Positions 10,047-24,378 of a stretch of DNA of 64,000 nucleotides are shown here, piece after piece. Each line of letters opens with the position of its first letter. Position 1 is the first letter of the stretch. The stretch spans positions 101,350 through 165,349 of the forward strand of contig NZ_RFFM01000007.1 of NCBI RefSeq assembly GCF_003696365.1, given 5' to 3'. A program made the translations under genes and the position numbers. The DNA is from Stutzerimonas zhaodongensis (lineage in GTDB: Bacteria; Pseudomonadota; Gammaproteobacteria; Pseudomonadales; Pseudomonadaceae). The notes under the pieces are model-generated. The model did not search any database, was not told the DNA's origin, and worked only from the letters and a program-made list of their open reading frames with translations.

Positions 10047-10076
10047 TTGACGGTGGGGCTGTTGCATTTCTATAGT
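10047..10076 (+). promoter_or_regulatory. Candidate promoter of the dcw cluster (Pmra)
   Basis: TTGACG at 10047-10052 and TATAGT at 10071-10076 (5 of 6 each) have an 18-bp spacer. They lie about 75 bp before mraZ, with the TGG operator boxes starting 10 bp downstream, the arrangement reported for the E. coli mra promoter. Confidence 0.65.
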
Positions 10077-10084
10077 GCGCACAA

Positions 10085-10120
10085 GTGGTAAAAAGTGGAA
10101 TGAAGTGGGTATTTATGGGC
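10085..10120 (+). promoter_or_regulatory. MraZ operator: four TGG boxes at 10-bp period
   Basis: TGGTA, TGGAA, TGGGT and TGGGC begin at 10086, 10096, 10106 and 10116, exactly 10 bp apart; the first three are preceded by G. MraZ is known to repress its own operon by binding TGGGN repeats separated by 5 bp between promoter and gene. Position, spacing and motif all agree, so autoregulation by the adjacent mraZ product is a strong inference. Confidence 0.75.
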
Positions 10121-10150
10121 ATGGAAAGCTAATTCAGGGGAAGCGCAACC

Positions 10151-10606
10151 GTGTTTCGCGGAGCAAACGCAATCAGTCTCGATGCTAAAGGGCGGCTAGC
10201 CATGCCCAGCCGGTATCGTGACGAGCTCGTTTCGCGTTGCGAAGGTCAGCTGATAATCACCATCGATGCGGTCGATCGATGCCTCTGCATTTACCCACTG
10301 CCCGAGTGGGAGCAGATCGAAGCCAAGTTGCGTGAGCTGCCATCCCTTAGAGAAGAAAGCCGCCGCCTGCAGCGGTTGCTGATAGGTAACGCAGTTGATC
10401 TGGAGATGGACGGCAGTGGCCGCGTATTGGTACCGCCGCGTTTGCGCGAATACGCGGGCCTGGATAAGCGCGCCATGTTGGTTGGCCAACTCAACAAATT
10501 CAGCCTTTGGAACGAGGACGACTGGAACGCTCAAGCTGATGCGGACCTGGCGGCCATTAAACAACCCGGCGCTCTGCCGGAAGAACTGCGTGATCTAATC
10601 CTGTGA
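10151..10606 (+). CDS. mraZ: Transcriptional regulator MraZ
   Basis: The 151-residue protein is MraZ, a double SpoVT-AbrB/swapped-hairpin protein that forms a ring and binds the repeats before its own operon. The two repeats each carry the D-x-K-G-R pattern: [21 protein letters not shown] (residues 6-25) and a second copy [21 protein letters not shown] (residues 80-100), in which S replaces K. The GTG start follows a GGGGAAG site. It is the first gene of the dcw cluster; its TGA overlaps the rsmH GTG. Confidence 0.96.
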   Translation: MFRGANAISLDAKGRLAMPSRYRDELVSRCEGQLIITIDAVDRCLCIYPLPEWEQIEAKLRELPSLREESRRLQRLLIGNAVDLEMDGSGRVLVPPRLREYAGLDKRAMLVGQLNKFSLWNEDDWNAQADADLAAIKQPGALPEELRDLIL

Positions 10607-11546
10607 GCCAGACCAGTAGCTACAACCATGTAACCGTGTTGCTCGACGAGGCCGTTGCGGCCCTCGCTGTGCGCCCGGATGGTCGCTATCTGGACGGTAC
10701 ATTCGGCCGTGGCGGGCATAGCCGCCTCCTGCTTCGGCAGCTTGGGCCTGATGGCTGTTTGCTCGGATTCGATAAGGACCCGCTAGCAATCGCTACGGGG
10801 CAAGCACTGGCGGCCGAGGATGGCCGCTTTGTCGTTGTGCAGAGAAGTTTTGCCGAGCTCGGTGCCGAGGTGTCGCAACGCGGCTGGGCCGGTACTTTGA
10901 GCGGTGTGCTGCTTGATCTGGGCGTCTCGTCACCGCAGCTGGACGACCCGGAGCGCGGCTTCAGTTTTCTGAATGATGGCCCGCTGGACATGCGCATGGA
11001 CCCCAGCCGAGGTGTCAGTGCGGCCGAGTGGATAGCAACCGCCAGCGAAGAAGACATCGCCAGGGTGTTGAAAGAATATGGCGAGGAGCGATTCGCCCGG
11101 CGCATGGCGCGTGCTGTCGTGCAGCGTCGTTCCGAGCAACCGTTCGAGCGAACGGCTGACCTTGCTCAGGTGCTGGCCGTTGCCAACCCAGCGTGGGAAA
11201 AAGGTAAGAATCCTGCGACGCGTGCGTTCCAGGGGCTTCGGATTTTTATCAACAACGAACTAGGGGACCTCGAGACCGGCCTTGAGGCTGCGCTAGAAGC
11301 TCTGGAGGTTGGTGGCAGGCTGGTGGTTATCAGCTTCCATTCCTTGGAAGACCGCATCGTCAAACAGTTCATGCGTCGTCACGCCAAAGGCGAGGCTGAC
11401 ACCATGCCACGCGATCTGCCGATCATCCCCGAGAAGTTCGTGCCGCGGCTCAAGGTTCATGGCAAGCCGCAGTACGCGTCTGCAGATGAAGTGAAGGCCA
11501 ATCCCCGTTCACGTAGTGCGGTGATGCGTGTTGCGGAGAAGTTGCG

Positions 11547-11550
<4 letters not shown>
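10603..11550 (+). CDS. rsmH: 16S rRNA (cytosine(1402)-N(4))-methyltransferase
   Basis: The 315-residue product is RsmH (MraW), which adds the base methyl group to C1402 of 16S rRNA. Motifs are [19 protein letters not shown] (residues 8-26), the SAM-binding [21 protein letters not shown] and the later [20 protein letters not shown]. The GTG start overlaps the mraZ stop (GTGA). The gene is a fixed member of the dcw cluster even though its substrate is the ribosome. Confidence 0.97.
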
Positions 11551-13560
<2,010 letters not shown>

Positions 13561-13561
<1 letters not shown>

Positions 13562-15024
13562 TGCCGATGCCGTTGAATCAGCTTCTGCCTCAGGCTGGCA
13601 GCGATACCTTGATTCGTGAACTGACACTCGACAGCCGCAAGGTTCGTCCTGGTGATCTGTTCCTGGCGGTGCCGGGTTATCAGCAGGATGGACGCGTGCA
13701 TATTGCTGACGCCATTGCTCACGGCGCCGCAGCTATCGCCTATGAGGCAGAGGGTGCGCCAGAAATGACCGCTGCCAGTGCCGAGCTGGTACCTGTCCGT
13801 AATCTGGCCGGTCAGCTGTCCGCGATTGCCGGCCGTTTCTACGGCGAACCTAGCCGCAGCGTTCATCTGGTTGGCGTTACTGGAACCAACGGCAAGACCA
13901 GCGTTAGCTATCTGATTGCACAGGCCCTCGACTTGATGGGGGAGCGGTGTGGAATTATCGGTACCCTGGGCACCGGCTTTCATGGAGAGCTGGTACTCGG
14001 TCAGCACACCACGCCGGATGCCATTGGCGTGCAAGCCAACCTGGCAAGTCTGCGCAAGCAGGGCGCGCGTGCTGTAGCGATGGAAGTTTCGTCCCATGGC
14101 CTGGCACAGGGCCGGGTCGCCGCTTTGGCGTTTGATGTCGCGGTATTTACCAACCTCTCTCGCGACCATCTTGATTACCACGGCTCCATGGAAGCCTACG
14201 GTGAAGTGAAGAGCCGGCTGTTCGAGATGCCCGGACTTTGCTGCCGCGTGGTGAATCTGGACGACAGCCTGGGCCGCGTTCTAGCGGTAGAGCGCCCCGA
14301 ATCTCGCCTGATCGCTTATAGCCAAAGTGACCGATCGGCCTATCTCTACTGCCCTGAAGCGCGGCTTGAAGACGATGGCATCCACGCGCGCCTGATTACC
14401 CCGCAGGGCGAAAGGTCCCTGCGCAGCCCGTTGCTCGGCCGCTTCAACGTCAGCAACGTGTTGGCCGCTGTAGGTGCTCTTTTAGGCATGAACTATCCGC
14501 TGGACGAAATACTCTCGGTCCTTCCGAAAATAGCGGGGCCTGCTGGGCGAATGCAGCGGCTGGGTGGCGGCGACCGTCCGTTAGTTGTCGTCGACTATGC
14601 CCACACGCCGGATGCGCTTGAAAAAGTACTTGCTGCCCTGCGTCCACACACTCGAGGCAAGCTTGTTTGCCTGTTCGGATGTGGAGGTGATCGTGATCGT
14701 GGTAAGCGCGCCTTGATGGCACAAGTGGCTGAGCGGTTGGCGGACTATGTTGTAGTTACTGACGACAATCCGCGAAATGAAGATCCCTTGCAGATCCTAA
14801 ATGAGATCCGAGCGGGTTTCGTCGCGCCGGATCGTGCGGCCTTCATCTCGGGCCGCGCCGTTGCCATCGCGGCCTGCATCGCGAGCAGTGACATTGACGA
14901 TGTAGTTTTGCTGGCAGGTAAAGGTCACGAGGACTATCAGGAAATCAAAGGTGAACGCCTGCCGTTTTCCGATCTTGAACAGTCATCAATTGCCCTGACA
15001 GCCTGGAGGGGTACTGATGCTTGA
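13561..15024 (+). CDS. murE: UDP-MurNAc-L-Ala-D-Glu:meso-diaminopimelate ligase
   Basis: The 487-residue Mur ligase adds the third residue of the stem peptide in the cytoplasm. The ATP loop is G-T-N-G-K-T at 108-113, followed by the central and C-terminal ligase domains. The D-N-P-R motif at 402-405 is the hallmark of enzymes selecting meso-diaminopimelate rather than lysine, as expected for a Gram-negative. GKGHEDYQEI near the C-terminus is typical. The start overlaps the ftsI stop by one base and the end overlaps murF by eight. Confidence 0.97.
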
Positions 15025-16393
15025 AACCATGCGCTTAAGCGAACTCGTCGCACCGTTATCCGCTGAGTTGATCAATAACGATGCAACGTTCGATTCCGTC
15101 AGCACCGACAGTCGAGCGATCGAGCCAGGACAATTGTTTGTCGCTCTTACGGGGCCTCGTTTCGATGGTCACGCTTACCTGGCCGACGTAGCCTCGAAAG
15201 GCGCAGTGGCAGCACTGGTCGAGCGACATGTGCCCGATGTCCAAATGCCGCAATTGGTCGTCGCCGATAGCCGTATCGCCCTTGGTCAGTTGGCCGCATT
15301 GAATCGCGCGGCGTTCAACGGCCCGGTTGCAGCGATTACCGGTTCAAGCGGCAAGACCAGCGTCAAAGAGCTGCTCGCCAGCATCTTGCGCGCTGCTTAT
15401 GGTGACGACGCTGTACTCGCTACTCGCGGTAATCTGAATAACGATCTCGGCGCTCCTTTGACTCTTCTGGAGCTGTCACCTAAGCATCAGGCCGCAGTGA
15501 TCGAGCTAGGCGCTTCACGTGTCGGCGACATTGCCTACACAGTCAATCTGACCAAACCAGATGTCAGCTTGATTACCAACGCGGGCTCGGCTCATGTCGG
15601 TGAGTTCGGCGGACCGGAAAAGATCGTCGAGGCTAAAGGCGAGATCCTCGATGGTTTGGGTGCAAATGGCGTTGCAGTGCTCAATCGGGATGACCGGGCC
15701 TATGCGACCTGGGAGCGACGTGCGGCTGACAAGCGCGTCGTGAGTTTTGCGATACAAAGCCCGCTGGCGGACTTTCTGCCTGCCTCGATCGCCTACGATC
15801 TGCGCGGTTGCCCCAATTTTGTGCTGACCGATCCGTCCGGATCCGTGCGCGTCCAGCTCAACCTTCTCGGCCGGCACAGCGTTGCCAATGCCTTAGCTGC
15901 CGCAGCTGCGGCAAGCGCGTTGGGCGTCGCGCGTGAACATATCGTTGCTGGGCTTGAGAGTCTGCAGCCTGTCAAGGGTCGAGGGGTCGCGCAGATGCTT
16001 AGCAATGGCGTTCGCCTGATCGATGACACCTATAACGCCAACCCCGCTTCCATATGCGCTGCCATTGATGTTCTGGCGGGATTCGCCGGTCGCACAGTGT
16101 TGGCATTGGGTGATATGGGCGAGCTGGGCGAATGGGCTGAGCAAGGCCATCGAGAAGTAGGTAGTTACGCCAAAGGCAAGGTCGACACGTTGTTTGCCGT
16201 CGGGCCGCTGATGAAGCATGCCGTCGACGCCTTTGGCGTGGGCGGGCGCCATTTCGCAGATCAACAGAGCTTAATCGATGCGCTAAGCCTGGAGCAGGGC
16301 AACGCGACAACCATTTTGATCAAGGGATCACGGAGCGCAGCGATGGACAAAATCGTCGCAGCGCTTTCCGCATCCGGCATGGAGAAATATTGA
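15017..16393 (+). CDS. murF: UDP-MurNAc-tripeptide:D-alanyl-D-alanine ligase
   Basis: The 458-residue Mur ligase attaches D-Ala-D-Ala to complete UDP-MurNAc-pentapeptide. The N-terminal domain has the [16 protein letters not shown] segment; the ATP loop is G-S-S-G-K-T-S from residue 109; the central domain shows [10 protein letters not shown] and [20 protein letters not shown] lies in the C-terminal part. It overlaps murE by eight bases and touches mraY by one. D-Ala-D-Ala is supplied by DdlB, encoded later in the same cluster. Confidence 0.97.
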   Translation: MLETMRLSELVAPLSAELINNDATFDSVSTDSRAIEPGQLFVALTGPRFDGHAYLADVASKGAVAALVERHVPDVQMPQLVVADSRIALGQLAALNRAAFNGPVAAITGSSGKTSVKELLASILRAAYGDDAVLATRGNLNNDLGAPLTLLELSPKHQAAVIELGASRVGDIAYTVNLTKPDVSLITNAGSAHVGEFGGPEKIVEAKGEILDGLGANGVAVLNRDDRAYATWERRAADKRVVSFAIQSPLADFLPASIAYDLRGCPNFVLTDPSGSVRVQLNLLGRHSVANALAAAAAASALGVAREHIVAGLESLQPVKGRGVAQMLSNGVRLIDDTYNANPASICAAIDVLAGFAGRTVLALGDMGELGEWAEQGHREVGSYAKGKVDTLFAVGPLMKHAVDAFGVGGRHFADQQSLIDALSLEQGNATTILIKGSRSAAMDKIVAALSASGMEKY

Positions 16394-17475
16394 TGCTGCT
16401 GCTGCTCGCCGAGTATCTGCAACAGTTCCACACGGGCTTCGCGGTCTTCCAGTACCTGTCCCTGCGCGGAATTCTCGGCGTCCTCACAGCGCTGGTACTT
16501 TCGCTCTGGATGGGCCCCTGGCTGATCCGGACGCTGCAGCTGCGGCAAATAGGCCAATCGGTTCGTACCGATGGTCCGCAGACTCACCTGGCGAAATCAG
16601 GCACGCCAACGATGGGCGGCGCCCTTATTCTCAGCGCCATTACCATCAGCACCTTGCTCTGGGCCGACCTGGGCAACCGCTATGTGTGGGTCGTGCTGGC
16701 GGTCACCTTGTTGTTTGGTGCGATTGGCTGGGTCGATGACTACCGCAAGGTCATCGAGAAGAACTCCCGCGGCCTGCCTAGTCGCTGGAAGTATTTCTGG
16801 CAGTCCGTATTCGGCCTCGGTGCTGCGATCTTCCTTTATATGACTGCGCAAACGCCGGTCGAGACCACCTTGATTCTGCCGCTGCTGAAGAACGTCGAGA
16901 TTCCATTGGGTATCGGTTTCGTCGTGTTGACTTACTTTGTGATCGTCGGCTCAAGCAACGCGGTAAACCTGACCGACGGCCTGGACGGTCTGGCAATCAT
17001 GCCAACGGTGATGGTAGGCGGGGCGCTAGGCATCTTCTGCTACTTGTCAGGCAACGTTAATTTCGCTGACTACCTGCTGATCCCTTACATCCCTGGCGCC
17101 GGCGAGCTGATCGTGTTCTGTGGCGCTCTGATCGGGGCAGGGCTCGGCTTTCTCTGGTTCAACACTTATCCAGCACAAGTATTCATGGGCGACGTAGGTG
17201 CTTTGGCCCTCGGCGCGGCGCTGGGAACAATCGCCGTGATCGTCAGGCAGGAAGTGGTGCTGTTCATCATGGGTGGCGTTTTCGTAATGGAAACCCTGTC
17301 GGTGATGATTCAGGTCGCCTCTTTCAAGCTCACTGGCAAGCGCGTTTTCCGCATGGCACCGATCCATCACCATTTTGAGTTAAAGGGCTGGCCCGAACCG
17401 CGGGTCATTGTGCGCTTCTGGATCATCACGGTGATCCTGGTGCTGGTAGGTCTCGCAACATTGAAGTTGAGGTAA
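16393..17475 (+). CDS. mraY: Phospho-MurNAc-pentapeptide translocase
   Basis: The 360-residue integral membrane enzyme transfers phospho-MurNAc-pentapeptide to undecaprenyl phosphate, giving lipid I. I choose the ATG at 16393, which shares a base with the murF stop and gives the same length as E. coli MraY; a TTG lies one codon earlier. About ten membrane spans are visible. Catalytic motifs include G-W-V-D-D-Y-R-K after residue 110, [11 protein letters not shown] and the [15 protein letters not shown] loop near the C-terminus. Confidence 0.97.
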   Translation: MLLLLAEYLQQFHTGFAVFQYLSLRGILGVLTALVLSLWMGPWLIRTLQLRQIGQSVRTDGPQTHLAKSGTPTMGGALILSAITISTLLWADLGNRYVWVVLAVTLLFGAIGWVDDYRKVIEKNSRGLPSRWKYFWQSVFGLGAAIFLYMTAQTPVETTLILPLLKNVEIPLGIGFVVLTYFVIVGSSNAVNLTDGLDGLAIMPTVMVGGALGIFCYLSGNVNFADYLLIPYIPGAGELIVFCGALIGAGLGFLWFNTYPAQVFMGDVGALALGAALGTIAVIVRQEVVLFIMGGVFVMETLSVMIQVASFKLTGKRVFRMAPIHHHFELKGWPEPRVIVRFWIITVILVLVGLATLKLR

Positions 17476-17481
17476 CGAAGA

Positions 17482-18825
17482 GTGCTCATCGCATCCGATC
17501 AGTTCCGCATTGTCGTAGGTCTCGGCAAAAGCGGCATGTCCCTGGTTCGCCACCTGGCGAGTCGTGGATTGCCGTTTGCCGTGGCCGATACGCGTGCGAA
17601 CCCACCGGAGCTAGCCACTCTGCAAGCGCTTTATCCAGACGTCGAAGTGCGGTGCGGTGAGCTTGACGTCGAGTTTCTCTGCCGCGCCAGCGAGTTGCTG
17701 GTCAGCCCTGGATTACCAATTAGCACGCCCGCGCTACAAGTGGCGGCAGCACGGGGCGTGAAGCTGTCGGGCGATATCGAATTGTTCGCCCGTGAAGCCA
17801 AGGCTCCGATCATCGCCATCACCGGTTCCAATGCGAAAAGCACGGTCACCAGCCTGGTCGGTGAAATGGCCAAAGCAGCCGGCCGCAAGGTTGCCGTCGG
17901 CGGCAACCTTGGGACACCAGCGCTGGACCTCCTTGATGACGGCGCTGAGCTCTACGTAATCGAACTGTCTAGCTTTCAGCTTGAAACGACCGATCGGCTG
18001 AATGCTGAGGTCGCCACCTGTCTGAACATCAGCGAAGATCATATGGATCGCTACGACGGGTTGCCGGCTTATCACCAGGCTAAACATCGGATATTCCGCG
18101 GCGCCCGCCAGGTTGTAGTGAATCGCGATGACCGTCTGAGTCGTCCTCTGGTAGCGGACGAACTTCCGACCTGGTCGTTCGGCCTGGGCAAGCCTGACTT
18201 CAAGGGCTTCGGCCTGTTCGAAGAGAACGGCGAAAAGTATCTCGCATTCCAGTTCGATGCGTTGATGCCAGCAAGCCAGCTGAAAATCCGCGGCGCTCAC
18301 AACCAGTCCAATGCGCTTGCAGCGCTGGCACTCGGGCACGCGGTAGGGCTGCCGTTCGATTCGATGCTCGACACCCTGCGGCGTTTTACTGGCCTCGATC
18401 ATCGCTGCCAGTGGGTTGGTGAGCGTAAGGGCGTCAGTTATTACGACGATTCGAAAGCAACCAACGTGGGCGCCGCGCTTGCTGCGATCGATGGATTGGG
18501 TAGCGATATAGAAGGTGAGTTGATACTGATCGCCGGTGGCGAAGGTAAGGGCGCAGATTTTTCGGCGCTGCACGGCCCTGTGGCACATCAGTGCCGGGAG
18601 GTCATTCTCATCGGGCACGATGCAGAGCTGCTCGCAGCCGCATTGGAGGGTGCAGCGCCCATTCATCGTGCCGAGACCTTACAAGCCGCGGTGCAGCTGG
18701 CCGCCACGCTTGCCAAACCTGGTGATGCGGTGTTGCTGTCGCCAGCATGTGCCAGCTTCGATATGTTCGAGAACTTTGAAGATCGCGGCCGACAATTCGC
18801 TGCGGCAGTCAGGGGGCTTAGCTGA
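17482..18825 (+). CDS. murD: UDP-MurNAc-L-alanine:D-glutamate ligase
   Basis: The 447-residue Mur ligase adds D-glutamate as the second stem residue. The N-terminal domain starts with the nucleotide-binding VVGLGKSGMSLVRHLASRG; the ATP loop is G-S-N-A-K-S-T from residue 115; central-domain markers are ELSSFQLE and N-I-S-E-D-H-M-D-R-Y; the C-terminal domain has YYDDSKATNVGA and LLSPACASFDMFENFEDRG. GTG is the start, preceded by GAGGTAACGAAGA seven bases after mraY. The stop overlaps ftsW. Confidence 0.97.
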   Translation: MLIASDQFRIVVGLGKSGMSLVRHLASRGLPFAVADTRANPPELATLQALYPDVEVRCGELDVEFLCRASELLVSPGLPISTPALQVAAARGVKLSGDIELFAREAKAPIIAITGSNAKSTVTSLVGEMAKAAGRKVAVGGNLGTPALDLLDDGAELYVIELSSFQLETTDRLNAEVATCLNISEDHMDRYDGLPAYHQAKHRIFRGARQVVVNRDDRLSRPLVADELPTWSFGLGKPDFKGFGLFEENGEKYLAFQFDALMPASQLKIRGAHNQSNALAALALGHAVGLPFDSMLDTLRRFTGLDHRCQWVGERKGVSYYDDSKATNVGAALAAIDGLGSDIEGELILIAGGEGKGADFSALHGPVAHQCREVILIGHDAELLAAALEGAAPIHRAETLQAAVQLAATLAKPGDAVLLSPACASFDMFENFEDRGRQFAAAVRGLS

Positions 18826-20060
18826 TGCTCGCCTTCCTGCGCAGTGCACCGTCCCCTTTATTCGGCCGTCGGCGCGGACTGGACCTCGACTTTCCGATGC
18901 TCGCCGGATGCCTGGGCCTGCTCGGGCTCGGTTTGGTCATGATCACCTCAGCGTCCTCGGAAGTCGCTGCCGTGAACGCCGGTAACGCGATGTACCACAT
19001 GATCCGTCATCTGGTTTACGTGCTATTGGGGCTTGGCGCAGCGGCGGCGGTGTTACTTGTGCCGTTATCGGCTTGGCAGCGGCTTGACTGGATGCTGCTG
19101 CTGGGTGCGTTTGCGCTTTTGATCCTGGTCCTGATCCCTGGTATCGGCCGCGAGGTAAACGGGTCCATGCGCTGGATCGGCTTCGGCGCATTCAATATTC
19201 AGCCGTCCGAATTGGCAAAACTGTTCGTTGTCGTTTATCTCGCAGGCTACCTGGTACGCCGTCAGCAGGAAGTGCGCGAAAGCCTGTGGGGCTTTCTCAA
19301 GCCGTTTCTCGTGTTGCTGCCCATGGCCATGCTGCTCCTGCTCGAGCCCGACTTCGGCGCGACGGTGGTCATGATGGGCGCGGCAGTGGCGATGCTGTTT
19401 CTAGGCGGCGTTGGGTTGATCCGTTTCAGTCTGTTGGTTCTGCTCGCGGTCGGTGCCGTGTTCATTCTGGTTCAGACGCAGGAATACCGACTGCAGCGGT
19501 TGATCACATTCACCGACCCGTGGGCTGACCAGTACGGAGCCGGCTACCAGCTGACTCAGGCGTTGATCGCCTTTGGCCGTGGCGAATGGGTGGGTGTCGG
19601 GCTTGGAAATAGCGTACAGAAACAGTTCTACCTTCCCGAGGCGCACACAGACTTCGTGTTTTCCGTTCTTGCTGAAGAACTGGGCATGGTCGGTGCGCTG
19701 CTGACCATTCTGCTGTTTGCCTTTGTCGGAGTACGCGCGCTGTATATCGGCCTTGCTGCCGAGCGAGCTCGCCAGTTCTTTGCTGCATACATTGCCTGGG
19801 GCGTGGCTTTTCTCTGGCTCGGACAGTTCCTGATCAACGTTGGTGTAAATGTCGGGTTGCTACCCACAAAAGGTCTGACCCTGCCGTTCTTGAGCTATGG
19901 CGGCAGCTCTCTGGTGGTGACCTGCGCGAGCATGGCGCTATTGCTGCGCATCGAATGGGAAAGCCGGACGGTGCTTGGTAGCGAAGATGCCGAGTTCAGC
20001 GAGGATGACTTCGCTGAAGGCGCTGAGGCGAAGCCCAAGGAGGTCATCCATGGGCGCTAA
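18825..20060 (+). CDS. ftsW: Septal peptidoglycan glycosyltransferase FtsW
   Basis: The 411-residue SEDS-family membrane enzyme polymerises lipid II at the septum together with FtsI. About ten spans are visible. Signature regions are NGSMRWIGFGAFNIQPSELAK (in two parts near residue 107), the GYQLTQALIAFGRGEWVGVGLG loop and the C-terminal GLLPTKGLTLPFLSYGGSSL. A charged cytoplasmic tail of about 30 acidic residues ends the protein. The stop overlaps the murG ATG by 11 bases. Confidence 0.97.
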   Translation: MLAFLRSAPSPLFGRRRGLDLDFPMLAGCLGLLGLGLVMITSASSEVAAVNAGNAMYHMIRHLVYVLLGLGAAAAVLLVPLSAWQRLDWMLLLGAFALLILVLIPGIGREVNGSMRWIGFGAFNIQPSELAKLFVVVYLAGYLVRRQQEVRESLWGFLKPFLVLLPMAMLLLLEPDFGATVVMMGAAVAMLFLGGVGLIRFSLLVLLAVGAVFILVQTQEYRLQRLITFTDPWADQYGAGYQLTQALIAFGRGEWVGVGLGNSVQKQFYLPEAHTDFVFSVLAEELGMVGALLTILLFAFVGVRALYIGLAAERARQFFAAYIAWGVAFLWLGQFLINVGVNVGLLPTKGLTLPFLSYGGSSLVVTCASMALLLRIEWESRTVLGSEDAEFSEDDFAEGAEAKPKEVIHGR

Positions 20061-21112
20061 TGTTTTGATCATGGCGGGTGGAACCGGCGGGCACGTATTT
20101 CCGGCGCTGGCCTGCGCGCATGAATTCCAGAGCCGTGGCTACAGCGTCCACTGGTTGGGGACGCCTCGCGGTATCGAGAATGAAGTGGTACCGGCAGCCG
20201 GACTGCCGCTTCATCTCATTCAGGTCTCCGGTCTGCGCGGCAAAGGTGTGATGTCGCTGCTCAAGGCGCCATTTCAGCTGCTGCGCTCGCTCGGTCAGGC
20301 GCGTCGCGTCATGCGCGAGGTTCAACCGGTGTGCGTACTTGGGTTGGGGGGCTACGTCACGGGGCCAGGCGGTCTGGCTGCAAAGCTGGCAGGCGTTCCA
20401 TTGATCATTCATGAGCAAAATGCCGTCGCGGGTACGGCTAACCGTAGTCTGGTTCCCTTTGCCCGGCGGGTTTGCGAAGCATTCCCCAATACATTCCCAA
20501 ACAGTGACAAGCGCCGCACTACCGGCAATCCAGTGCGCCATGAATTGTTCCTGGAAACCCCGCGCCAGACATTGCAAGGTCGACGGGTCCGTTTGCTTGT
20601 GCTGGGTGGCAGCCTGGGTGCTGAGCCGCTGAACAAGCTATTGCCGCAAGCGCTTGGGCAACTTGCCCAGGAATTGCGACCTGAAGTTTTTCACCAGGCG
20701 GGCAAGCAGCACGCCGACATCACGCAGGAGCGCTATAGCGCCGCGGGTGTAGAGGCTGAGGTGGCTCCCTTCATCAAGGATATGGCGCGTGCCTATGCCT
20801 GGGCTGATCTGGTGATCTGCCGTGCTGGTGCCTTGACCGTGTGTGAGCTGGCGGCCGCTGGGTTGCCTTCGTTTCTGGTTCCGCTGCCGCACGCCATCGA
20901 TGATCACCAGACACGTAATGCCCAATACCTGGCGAAGGAGGGCGCTGCCGTTCTTCTCCCACAAGCCAACACCGATGCTGCCGAGCTCGCCGCGCAGCTG
21001 ACCGAGGTAATGATGCAGCCGGAAAAACTCAAGGCCATGGGAGCCACGGCACGCCGTCTGGCTCGGCCGGACGCCACCCGTACCGTAGTCGATATCTGCC
21101 TGGAGGTGGCGC

Positions 21113-21120
<8 letters not shown>
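20050..21120 (+). CDS. murG: UDP-GlcNAc:lipid I N-acetylglucosamine transferase
   Basis: The 356-residue GT28 enzyme converts lipid I to lipid II on the inner membrane face. G-loops are [14 protein letters not shown] near the N-terminus and [11 protein letters not shown]; the donor-binding C-domain has [12 protein letters not shown] and [16 protein letters not shown]. The ATG at 20050 is preceded by AAGGAGG, which fixes the start inside the end of ftsW. The frame is open further upstream but that part is antiphase to FtsW. Confidence 0.97.
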
Positions 21121-23514
<2,394 letters not shown>

Positions 23515-23517
23515 GCC

Positions 23518-24375
23518 ATGATCACTACGCTTCGTCACACTCAGCCCGGTACTGGGCGTACTTCACGCAAGCCGGTGCAGCGGGGCGCAAGCCGTTTGGT
23601 CCAGCGCGAGCCGCTTGCTGCTCGTTTGCCGCGACCCAGTCTAAGTTCGCTCAAACGTGCTCTCTGGCCGGTGATGCTGGTGGGGCTGGTAGTTGGGCTT
23701 TACGAGCTGGGTAATCACCTGATGCCCTATGCGGACCGGCCAATCTCGAAAGTGAGTGTTCGAGGCGATCTGACCTATGTGAACCAGCAGGCAGTGCAGG
23801 CACGGATGGCACCGTTCGTCGAAGCCAGCTTCTTCAAGGTTGATCTCGATGCCCTTCGTCGCGACCTTGAACAGATGCCGTGGATTGCACATGTAGAGGC
23901 GCGCCGTATCTGGCCTGACGAGGTCATGGTGCGACTCGATGAACAGCTTCCCATAGCTCGCTGGGGTGATGAATCCCTCCTGAATAACAACGGTCAGGCG
24001 TTTGCGCCCGAAGACCTGGCTCGCTATGAACACTTGCCGCAGCTCTATGGTCCGAAACGGGCCCAGCAGCGGGTGATGCAGCAGTATCAGATGCTGAGCC
24101 AGATGCTGCGGCCGCTCGGTTTTTCGATTGCTCGCTTGGAATTGCGGGCAAGGGGCAGCTGGTTTGTGACGACCAAGCAGGGCGTCGAGCTGTTACTGGG
24201 CAGGGATCAGATAATCGAAAAAATGCGGCGCTTCACTGCCATTTACCAGCAAGAGCTGGCGCAGGAGAGCGAAAGAATTGCGCGGATCGACCTCCGCTAC
24301 GCCAACGGCTTGTCCGTCGCGTGGCATGAGCCGAGCCCGACCACGACGGACGAACCCGTCGTTGCGAAGAATTGA
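23518..24375 (+). CDS. ftsQ: Cell division protein FtsQ
   Basis: The 285-residue bitopic protein has a long basic cytoplasmic region (residues 1-44), one span (about residues 46-64), then a periplasmic POTRA domain ([19 protein letters not shown] from about residue 75) and the beta domain with [21 protein letters not shown], the FtsQ signature. It scaffolds FtsL and FtsB and recruits later division proteins. It follows ddlB after three bases. Confidence 0.95.
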   Translation: MITTLRHTQPGTGRTSRKPVQRGASRLVQREPLAARLPRPSLSSLKRALWPVMLVGLVVGLYELGNHLMPYADRPISKVSVRGDLTYVNQQAVQARMAPFVEASFFKVDLDALRRDLEQMPWIAHVEARRIWPDEVMVRLDEQLPIARWGDESLLNNNGQAFAPEDLARYEHLPQLYGPKRAQQRVMQQYQMLSQMLRPLGFSIARLELRARGSWFVTTKQGVELLLGRDQIIEKMRRFTAIYQQELAQESERIARIDLRYANGLSVAWHEPSPTTTDEPVVAKN

Positions 24376-24378
24376 GGA

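Noticed and set aside
19975..20049. Upstream extension of the murG frame inside ftsW
   Set aside because: AAGGAGG directly before ATG 20050 and the conserved MurG N-terminus fix the start there.
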